Position numbers and translations under genes: made by a program. Under the pieces are notes generated by a model, which saw only the letters and a list, made by a program, of their open reading frames with translations, was not told the origin of the DNA and ran no database searches. Positions 1 through 5,149 of a stretch of 6,349 bases of DNA are shown here, in pieces; position 1 is the stretch's first letter, and each line of letters starts with the position of its first letter. The stretch is from Gammaproteobacteria bacterium. Lineage in GTDB: Bacteria; Pseudomonadota; Gammaproteobacteria; Thiomicrospirales; Thiomicrospiraceae. The stretch covers positions 1 to 6,349 of the forward strand of contig JAADDM010000063.1 of the NCBI GenBank assembly GCA_013153955.1, given 5' to 3'.

Positions 1-254
1 ATTTAGCAGTGTTGGCCGCGATTATTTCAAGTATGCGCGATCAGCCGCTTTCACAAGAGCTGATTATTTTTGGTGAAATTGGCTTAGCAGGAGAGATTCG
101 TCCCGTGCCAAGTGGTCAAGAGCGTCTGTTTGAAGCCGCTAAGCATGGCTTTAAAAAAGCCATTGTACCCATTGGAAATGTTCCCAAAAATGGCGTCAAA
201 GGCATGGAGGTTATAGGCGTAAAGAACCTCCAAGAGGCCTTAAATGTTTTATAA
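1..254 (+). CDS. radA: RadA/Sms DNA repair protein, C-terminal fragment (5' end outside window)
   Basis: RadA is a RecA-like, DnaB-type ATPase that promotes branch migration and processing of recombination intermediates in the cytoplasm. Only the last 83 codons are visible. The frame is open from the window edge (first full codon at base 3) to TAA at 252-254, so the GTG at position 9 is an internal valine and not a start. The visible protein is the end of the Lon-protease-like domain that closes RadA: the stretch GEIGLAGEIRPVPSGQ, then EAAKHGFKKAIVP, then GMEVIGVKNLQEAL near the end are hallmark RadA segments. The zinc finger, Walker A and KNRFG motifs would lie to the left, off the window. 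No T-rich terminator was found directly after the stop, but a promoter is present before the next gene. Identification is firm; completeness of the gene upstream cannot be judged. Confidence 0.95.
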   Translation, partial: LAVLAAIISSMRDQPLSQELIIFGEIGLAGEIRPVPSGQERLFEAAKHGFKKAIVPIGNVPKNGVKGMEVIGVKNLQEALNVL

Positions 255-353
255 ATGATCCTGCATTAAAATACCCATCGCTCGATTTAATCAGGCAGAG
301 TGATTCAATTTACTTATTCATACAGGGTATATTTGAATGACCAAAGAGCTATG

Positions 354-381
354 CTGAGTGGTAGAATGACGCAATTATAAT
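354..381 (+). promoter_or_regulatory. putative sigma70-type promoter for the FadL-family gene
   Basis: A perfect -10 hexamer TATAAT lies at 376-381, 33 bases before the ATG at 415. The best -35 match at suitable spacing is CTGAGT (354-359, 16-bp spacer, 3 of 6 matches to TTGACA), so the -35 is weak and the promoter may depend on an activator. The predicted start would be near 388, giving a leader of roughly 25-30 bases. No FadR-like operator was recognised by eye. The -10 is seen; promoter function is inferred. Confidence 0.45.
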
Positions 382-405
382 AACTAGATATAAGTATCAA
401 TCTTT

Positions 406-409
406 GGAG
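406..409 (+). promoter_or_regulatory. ribosome binding site of the FadL-family gene
   Basis: GGAG sits five bases before the ATG at 415 (GGAG-TAACA-ATG). This spacing supports that start, which is also followed directly by a typical signal peptide. Confidence 0.8.
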
Positions 410-414
410 TAACA

Positions 415-1692
415 ATGACATTAAATAAACTAACAGGTGCAATGATTCTTGCATTCGCATCACAAGTCGCAAGTGCATCAGGTTTTGCGTTAATTGAGCA
501 AAGTGCAAGTGGTCAGGGTCTATCTTATGCGGGTGCCGCCGCAAATGCAGAAGATGCCAGTGTGATGTGGTTTAACCCTGCAGGATTGACTGAAATTGAA
601 GGGTCTCAGTTAGTTATGGGAGCACATGTTATTGCGCCTAAAGCAGAGTTTACAAATAATGGGTCTTATGTTGGTTCTTCTGCAAATGTCATTTCTGGTA
701 GTGGTGATAATGGGGCAACTATTGGCTTTGTCCCAAACTTTTATTGGAAAGGGAAATTATCTGATTATGATATCGGTTTAGGCGTTACAGTTCCTTTTGG
801 TCAGCATGTTTCTTATGACGATCAATGGGTAGGGCGATACCATGCGACAGAGACTAATTTAAAAACGCTTAATTTGAACCCTGCAATGGCCAAAAAAATC
901 AATGACCAGCTTTCTATTGGGTTTGGCTTAAATGCACAATATGTCAACTTGATCATGGAAAGTAAGCTTAATAATGCACTTGTTACAGGGGGAGTAGATA
1001 CTTCTACAGCCAATGCGAAGTTAGAGGCTGACAGTTGGGCATTTGGCTATAACTTAGGGTTACTTTATAAAGTAACAGAGAGCACGGATATTGGCTTTGG
1101 TTACCGTTCATCAATGATTCACAATGCCAAAGGGTCAGTTGACTATAGTGATAACCTGAATAGTAACTGGCTCGCTTTAAAAGGGCTTAAAGATGCAGAT
1201 ATTGCTTCAACGGTAAACTTACCTGCTTCGGCTTCTTTAAGCGTGAAGCATGGAATGACAGATACTGTAACTATTTTAGCTGATGCTAGCTGGACTAAAT
1301 GGAGTGATTATGACTCGCTTGTAATTGAATATGATTCAGCGCAAGCTGATTCTGATACACGCCAAAACTTTAAAGATAGCTGGCGTTTATCGCTTGGAGG
1401 AATTTATCAATATAACAATGATTTAAAGCTAAGAGCAGGTGTCGCATTTGATCAAACACCCGTTTCAAATGAGACGAATAGAAGTCCAAGAACACCTGAC
1501 TCAGATCGTAAATGGATTTCATTTGGTGCAGGTTATCAGTTAAGTAAGTCGATGAACTTAGATGTGGGCTATAGCCACTTGTTTGCCGATACTTCTAAGG
1601 TAAATTACACAACAGATGATGTTCACTATTTAGTAGGGTCTTATGATTCTTCCGTTGACATCCTAAGTGCACAGCTTGTTTGGAAGTATTAA
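415..1692 (+). CDS. fadL: FadL/OmpP1/TodX-family outer-membrane transport protein
   Basis: This is a 425-residue outer-membrane beta-barrel of the FadL family, which lets hydrophobic molecules such as long-chain fatty acids or aromatic hydrocarbons diffuse laterally into the outer membrane. Residues 1-21 form a signal peptide with a probable signal peptidase I site after Ala-Ser-Ala. The mature N-terminus (SGFALIEQSASGQGLSYAG) is the family's plug/hatch start, followed by the conserved NPAGLT (54-59). Further family marks are VPFG (126-129), GRY (140-142) with the following Asn-rich NLNP segment, LEADSWAFGYNLGLLY (203-218), and RSPRTPDSDRKW (356-367) followed by FGAGY. The chain ends in Tyr after alternating strand residues, as expected of a BAM-inserted barrel. 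Length is close to E. coli FadL (about 420-450). It has its own likely promoter and a strong terminator. The family is secure; the substrate is not, since no fatty-acid degradation or hydrocarbon gene lies nearby, so the symbol denotes family membership only. Confidence 0.92.
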   Translation: MTLNKLTGAMILAFASQVASASGFALIEQSASGQGLSYAGAAANAEDASVMWFNPAGLTEIEGSQLVMGAHVIAPKAEFTNNGSYVGSSANVISGSGDNGATIGFVPNFYWKGKLSDYDIGLGVTVPFGQHVSYDDQWVGRYHATETNLKTLNLNPAMAKKINDQLSIGFGLNAQYVNLIMESKLNNALVTGGVDTSTANAKLEADSWAFGYNLGLLYKVTESTDIGFGYRSSMIHNAKGSVDYSDNLNSNWLALKGLKDADIASTVNLPASASLSVKHGMTDTVTILADASWTKWSDYDSLVIEYDSAQADSDTRQNFKDSWRLSLGGIYQYNNDLKLRAGVAFDQTPVSNETNRSPRTPDSDRKWISFGAGYQLSKSMNLDVGYSHLFADTSKVNYTTDDVHYLVGSYDSSVDILSAQLVWKY

Positions 1693-1709
1693 GCTCCTCT
1701 GCTGATCAC

Positions 1710-1728
1710 GACGCCAAGAGGGCGTTTT
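1710..1728 (+). terminator. weak hairpin with short T run after the FadL-family gene
   Basis: ACGCC (1711-1715) pairs with GGCGT (1721-1725) around a 5-base loop, and a G-T pair can be added outside it. The right arm runs into four T (1725-1728). It begins about 18 bases after the stop codon. Alone it is a poor terminator, but it stands just upstream of a much stronger one and may act as a first, leaky stop or as a 3' mRNA stabilising stem. Confidence 0.35.
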
Positions 1729-1743
1729 AAATTGGGTTTGCTT

Positions 1744-1783
1744 AAAAGGCCTGTTAAACAATCTGTTTAACAGGCCTTTTTTT
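1744..1783 (+). terminator. strong intrinsic terminator of the FadL-family gene
   Basis: AAAAGGCCTGTTAAAC (1744-1759) is the exact reverse complement of GTTTAACAGGCCTTTT (1765-1780), giving a perfect 16-bp stem with loop AATCT (a 17th A-T pair is possible). The right arm ends in a run of seven T (1777-1783). It is 51 bases past the stop of the porin gene and separates that gene from the kinase. The A-rich left arm means it could also work for minus-strand transcripts. Confidence 0.9.
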
Positions 1784-1859
1784 ATGTTATTAAGGGCTGG
1801 TTATGGAGTTTTTTATCTTTTTTAACAGCGATAAACCTATTAAAAAATCCTTTTGAGCA

Positions 1860-1865
1860 TAGAAT
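1860..1865 (+). promoter_or_regulatory. possible -10 element for the kinase gene
   Basis: TAGAAT matches TATAAT at 5 of 6 positions and lies just before the AAGTGATAA repeats. No credible -35 is seen 16-18 bases upstream (TTAACA at 1822-1827 is too far away), so this is a tentative call. If it is used, transcription would start around 1872, inside the first repeat copy. Confidence 0.25.
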
Positions 1866-1866
1866 A

Positions 1867-1914
1867 AAGTGATAAGTCTACTTACGGCAAGTGATAAAGA
1901 TCGCTTTATCACTT
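1867..1914 (+). repeat. three copies of AAGTGATAA (two direct, one inverted), candidate operator
   Basis: The 9-base word AAGTGATAA occurs at 1867-1875 and 1889-1897 and, inverted as TTATCACTT, at 1906-1914. The two direct copies start 22 bases apart, about two turns of the helix, which would put bound proteins on the same DNA face. The cluster ends 30 bases before the kinase start codon. The repeats are read directly from the sequence; a role as a binding site is inferred, and no known regulator motif was recognised. Confidence 0.45.
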
Positions 1915-1921
1915 GCCTTAA
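1882..1921 (+). repeat. long hairpin in the 5' leader of the kinase gene
   Basis: GGCAAGTGATAAAG (1886-1899) and CTTTATCACTTGCC (1904-1917) are perfect reverse complements, a 14-bp stem with the 4-base loop ATCG. TTA (1882-1884) and TAA (1919-1921) extend it after one mismatch (C1885/T1918). There is no T run after it on either strand, so it is not a standard terminator. It leaves the ribosome binding site at 1934 free. It may be a protein-binding palindrome in DNA or an mRNA leader structure. Confidence 0.6.
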
Positions 1922-1933
1922 TTAATTTAGCAT

Positions 1934-1937
1934 GAGG
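1934..1937 (+). promoter_or_regulatory. ribosome binding site of the hybrid kinase gene
   Basis: GAGG lies seven bases before the ATG at 1945. An in-frame TGA at 1933-1935 overlaps it, so no earlier start in this frame is possible, and this site supports 1945 as the true start. Confidence 0.75.
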
Positions 1938-1944
1938 TATTAGG

Positions 1945-4239
1945 ATGAGGTTTGCAGAAAGGTCACGATCAGGATTAGAGGCAGCCTTTGGCGACTTGCT
2001 GTTAGCAACGGCTGTACTTAAACGGGATGAAGAAGCACAGTGGACGATTGTTTGGCAAAATAATTCCGCTTTGGCTGCGTGGGGTGCGTATGCGATTGAT
2101 GAGGATGGAATGCTTAAACTAGAGCTGCTTGATGCCATGACTCGTGTGATGCCAACGACCTTTACACACGTTTTATCCGGCGGCGTTGAATCTTACCGAT
2201 TTACAGCAACACCAGATGAAAACACGCTGTTACTGAATTTTTTACCCGAACCTCTTAATGCAAAAAACGCCTCTTGTCATGTCGCTTTTCAAACAACCTC
2301 AAAGAATATTTTAAGTCAGCAGCAATCGACACTAAGCTCTGTTTATCAGCTCGTAACCCAAGCAGCAGATTTTGGTGTATTTGACTGGAACATTGAACAA
2401 GATTTTATTCAATTTAGCCAAAAATCGTATGAGGTTCTAGGTTTAACCAGTTCACAGCTCGGGAGTACGAAAGACCAGTTTTTTTCACGTATCTATTCTG
2501 ACGATTTTTTAAGGGTTCAAGAGGCGCTTGAGGCTCATCTAGACAGTAAGTGGCCCTTTAAGGTTGAGTTTAGGGTGGTGAATAGAAGAGGTGAACATAC
2601 TTGGATTGAGGTAAAAGCACAGGGTGTTTGGGATGATTTAACGGGCAGACCCATTAGATTGGTGGGTGTGTTAACAGAAATTACGGAGCGAAAAAAAGTG
2701 CTCGAACGCTTGGTCCAGAGAGAGTCATTAATTGAACAAATGATTGATGCCTTGCCCATTAGTATCTATGTAAAAGATGCGCAAGGTTGCTTTAGATTTT
2801 TTAGCAAGCAGGCTGAGTCTCAGATGGGGGTTGCTCGCTCTCAAGTGATTGGTCGAACAGATTTTGAAGTGTTTCCAATGAAAAAAGCGGCCATTGAGGC
2901 CGAGGCTGACGCTGCAGTCAAGCTAAAAAACAGGTTGGTGATTACGGAAGAAGCTTCCGATAAAGAGGAGGATACTTGGTACATGGTAGGCCGATCACCG
3001 ATGAAGGTAGATTGTTTAGGTAGTTTTTCAGAACGTTGGTTAATTGGATTTTCAGTTGATATCACAGAACGTAAATTGATGGAGGACGCATTAAAACAAG
3101 CTAAAGAAATTGCAGAAGCAGCCACTCAATCAAAGTCAGATTTTCTATCAGTGATGAGTCATGAAATTAGAACCCCTTTGAATTCTGTCATTGGTAACTC
3201 TGAGTTATTGCTGGATGGTGAGTTAGAAAGTGAACAAGCACGCTATGTTGAAATGATTAAACAGGCTGGTGACCACTTACTCTATCTTATTAATGATATT
3301 TTAGATTTTAATAAATTAGAAGCGGGTAAGGTTGAGCTAGAGAATAGATTATTTGATCTTGATAAGCAGGTTAAGACAGTGATGGATATGTCTGCGACCA
3401 ATGCAAAGCTTAAGCAACTCTCTTTAACGTCTTATACTGCAGACGGGGTTCTAAGTTTCTATAGAGGCGATGAGGGGCGTTTTCGTCAGATATTGCTCAA
3501 CTTAGTGGGCAATGCGATTAAGTTCACCCACGAGGGCTCTGTAAAGGTTAACCTGCTGCCTGTGCAGCACCTGGGATCAGGTGTAAGGGTTGAGGTGATG
3601 GATACGGGTATCGGGATCCCTAAGGAGAGTATCGGTAAACTCTTTGCAAAATTTACTCAAGTGGATGCCTCTACGACTCGTCAGTTTGGGGGAACAGGGT
3701 TGGGCTTGTCCATCAGTAAAAAGCTGGTTGAAGCCATGGGGGGAGAAATAGGGATTGAGAGCCTCGAGGGAGAGGGTGCGACCTTTTGGTTTGAAGTGCC
3801 TTTTGAAGCTCCGACAGCGGAAGAGGTTCTTAACGAAACGAAGCATGATGATGTGGCTATGATTAGTCCGCTGAATATTTTAGTTGCTGAGGATAATTTA
3901 CCGAATCAGATGCTGATAAAAGCCATTCTTTCAAAGTTAGGACATACGGTCGTGATTGCCAATGACGGGCAGGAAGCACTTATTCTGGTTCAATCAGAGC
4001 AGCAGGCCTTTGATGTGATTTTAATGGATATGCAGATGCCCAATATGGATGGCCTAGAGGCTACCCGGCAGATTCGGGCTTTACCGAGTTCTGTTGCAAG
4101 TATTCCGATTATTGCGTTGACCGCGAATGCCACTGGCACTGAATTTAGCTCGGTGCTGGCTGCGGGTATGAATGATTTTTTAACCAAGCCGATTAATGTC
4201 GAGGCCTTAAAAAAAGCACTCTTTAACAGTAGCTCTTAA
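1945..4239 (+). CDS. soluble PAS-containing hybrid sensor histidine kinase/response regulator
   Basis: This 764-residue protein senses a signal through PAS domains, autophosphorylates on His and passes the phosphate to its own receiver Asp. Order of parts: a degenerate PAS-like region (about 15-105, with WTIVWQNNSALAAWG), a PAS_3-type PAS plus PAC (about 135-250, ending TEITERK), a PAS_4-type PAS (about 258-377, with IYVKD and GRTDFEVFP, ending VDITERK), a coiled-coil linker (378-398), HisKA with SHEIRTPLN (phospho-acceptor His406), and HATPase_c with N box around Asn519/Asn523, G1 box DTGIG (553-557), F box LFAKF and G2 box GGTGLG (582-587). The receiver (about 643-760) has acidic pair Glu649/Asp650, phospho-acceptor Asp695, Thr726 and Lys748. 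All catalytic residues are present, so it should be active. No signal peptide or membrane span is visible, which points to a cytoplasmic sensor of an internal cue such as redox state, a gas or a small molecule; the ligand is not evident. There is no Hpt domain and no output domain, and the window shows no partner regulator. It is transcribed alone, between two terminators. Confidence 0.93.
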   Translation: MRFAERSRSGLEAAFGDLLLATAVLKRDEEAQWTIVWQNNSALAAWGAYAIDEDGMLKLELLDAMTRVMPTTFTHVLSGGVESYRFTATPDENTLLLNFLPEPLNAKNASCHVAFQTTSKNILSQQQSTLSSVYQLVTQAADFGVFDWNIEQDFIQFSQKSYEVLGLTSSQLGSTKDQFFSRIYSDDFLRVQEALEAHLDSKWPFKVEFRVVNRRGEHTWIEVKAQGVWDDLTGRPIRLVGVLTEITERKKVLERLVQRESLIEQMIDALPISIYVKDAQGCFRFFSKQAESQMGVARSQVIGRTDFEVFPMKKAAIEAEADAAVKLKNRLVITEEASDKEEDTWYMVGRSPMKVDCLGSFSERWLIGFSVDITERKLMEDALKQAKEIAEAATQSKSDFLSVMSHEIRTPLNSVIGNSELLLDGELESEQARYVEMIKQAGDHLLYLINDILDFNKLEAGKVELENRLFDLDKQVKTVMDMSATNAKLKQLSLTSYTADGVLSFYRGDEGRFRQILLNLVGNAIKFTHEGSVKVNLLPVQHLGSGVRVEVMDTGIGIPKESIGKLFAKFTQVDASTTRQFGGTGLGLSISKKLVEAMGGEIGIESLEGEGATFWFEVPFEAPTAEEVLNETKHDDVAMISPLNILVAEDNLPNQMLIKAILSKLGHTVVIANDGQEALILVQSEQQAFDVILMDMQMPNMDGLEATRQIRALPSSVASIPIIALTANATGTEFSSVLAAGMNDFLTKPINVEALKKALFNSSS

Positions 4240-4256
4240 GCTATTTACAGGAATTT

Positions 4257-4295
4257 AAGTATAAAAAAAGAGGCTCGGCCTCTTTTTTTATACTT
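4257..4295. terminator. bidirectional terminator between convergent kinase and phosphatase genes
   Basis: AAGTATAAAAAAAGAGGC (4257-4274) is the exact reverse complement of GCCTCTTTTTTTATACTT (4278-4295), an 18-bp perfect stem closed by the 3-base loop TCG. The GC-rich core GAGGC/GCCTC is followed by seven T on the plus strand and, because the left arm has seven A, by seven T on the minus strand too. It lies 17 bases after the kinase stop (4239) and 41 bases past the phosphatase stop (4337), so it most likely ends both converging transcripts. Confidence 0.9.
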
Positions 4296-4336
4296 GGATT
4301 TTAGGTTCGGGTTCTATGATTAAACATCATGCGAAC

Positions 4337-5149
4337 TTATTTAGCTACTCGAATAAAGTTCATCCACTCATCAAATAGAGCTGGCGTGGTTGCGGCAATG
4401 GCCGACCGTTTCTCAACTCTAGGGACAAGCACGCAGGTCTCTTCTAGCGTACAACTTTTACCGCCAGCCTCTTCTAAAATTAGCCAGCCAGCCGAGTAAT
4501 CCCAAATATTTTGTGCTCCGTGCAAATAAACCTGACCTCGCCCTGCGGCAATCCAGCACCAGTCTAAAGCAACAGAGCCAAAACTACGTTGTGATGAGTA
4601 GGGTGCGTTGGTTGCTAGGCTAGTGGCTAGCTGGGGCTGTAGGCGTTTAAAATCGACAATGCTGCTGCACTGGCTAAGCGTAGTTTTAGGGGTTGATGCG
4701 GTTAGAGGGGTGTTGTTAAGCTCTGCCCCCTGATTTACACGCGCAGCAAACATCTCATCGCGAGAGGGGTCATAGACTAAGCCTGCGACAATTTTTCCTT
4801 GGATAATCAGCCCCAAAGAGACCGAGTAAACTGGAACACCAATCGCAAAGTTACTTGTGCCATCGACAGGGTCTAAAATCCAGCATCCGGTTACACTATT
4901 CAGAGCATACTCTTGGGTTTCAAGAGAGGACTCTTCCCCCAAAAAAGCAAATTCAGGCCAGTGTTTTTCTAAGAAGGCCTGCGTTTTTATTTGCATTTGA
5001 GTATCGGCTTCTGTCAGTAGAGAGCCATCCTGTTTAATCTCGGCAGAAACCCGTTCAAAACGGGAAAGCACTTCTGTTTTAGCCAGTTGGATAATGCCAT
5101 TTTTTAAGGTTTGCCAAGCGGCATCCTTATTGAAGGGGTGCTTAGTCAT
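4337..5149 (-). CDS. inositol monophosphatase family protein (SuhB/CysQ superfamily)
   Basis: This is a 270-residue Mg2+-dependent phosphomonoesterase of the inositol monophosphatase superfamily, presumably cytoplasmic. Visible motifs: the K-Q-D-G-S-L-L-T-E-A-D segment (39-49), GEES (71-74), the signature DPVDGTSNF (93-101) and WDYSAG (216-221) followed by EEAGG. By family alignment the metal ligands are Glu72, Asp93, the carbonyl of Val95, Asp96 and Asp217, all present, so it should be active. Length is normal for the family. Substrates of relatives include inositol-1-phosphate, 3'-phosphoadenosine-5'-phosphate (CysQ) and fructose-1,6-bisphosphate; the sequence does not let me choose, so no symbol is given. 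Its ATG overlaps the last 8 bases of the CNNM/CorB gene (ATGACTAA), and the nearest Shine-Dalgarno-like AAGAG is 10 bases away, so its translation is probably coupled to that gene. It ends at the shared terminator downstream. Confidence 0.9.
   Translation of the reverse strand: MTKHPFNKDAAWQTLKNGIIQLAKTEVLSRFERVSAEIKQDGSLLTEADTQMQIKTQAFLEKHWPEFAFLGEESSLETQEYALNSVTGCWILDPVDGTSNFAIGVPVYSVSLGLIIQGKIVAGLVYDPSRDEMFAARVNQGAELNNTPLTASTPKTTLSQCSSIVDFKRLQPQLATSLATNAPYSSQRSFGSVALDWCWIAAGRGQVYLHGAQNIWDYSAGWLILEEAGGKSCTLEETCVLVPRVEKRSAIAATTPALFDEWMNFIRVAK
5142..5149 (-). promoter_or_regulatory. 8-bp start/stop overlap, probable translational coupling
   Basis: On the minus strand the bases ATGACTAA contain the phosphatase start (ATG, 5149-5147) and the transporter stop (TAA, 5144-5142) in different frames. 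With only a weak and distant AAGAG as ribosome binding site, reinitiation by ribosomes finishing the upstream gene is likely. Confidence 0.6.

Noticed and set aside
9..254. A GTG at position 9 could be read as the start of an 81-residue small protein
   Set aside because: The frame is open to the left edge and the codons before it encode Leu-Ala, matching the internal L-A-V of RadA; this is a fragment of a larger gene.
260..295. Inverted repeat CCTG-C-ATTAAA / TTTAAT-CAGG after radA, considered as a terminator
   Set aside because: It has a bulge, a 15-base loop, an AT-rich stem and no T run after it.
316..338. ATTCA...TGAAT imperfect dyad upstream of the FadL-family promoter, considered as an operator
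   Set aside because: The arms are only five bases and asymmetric around the inner TAC/GTA, which is expected by chance in AT-rich DNA; it matches no FadR- or PsrA-type site that I know.
314..544. Open frame on the minus strand across the porin promoter and signal-peptide region
   Set aside because: It overlaps a well-supported gene and its upstream signals, and its translation has no recognisable features.
1878..2138. Minus-strand open frame, Ser/Ala-rich, over the kinase start
   Set aside because: It is antisense to the kinase N-terminus and to the leader hairpin, with low-complexity composition typical of a shadow frame.
2535..4187. Several minus-strand open frames of 65-94 codons inside the kinase gene
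   Set aside because: They are antisense to conserved PAS, kinase and receiver coding sequence and show no ribosome binding site or family motif.
4855..5037. Plus-strand 60-codon open frame inside the phosphatase gene
   Set aside because: It is antisense to the conserved catalytic region of the phosphatase and has no recognisable product.
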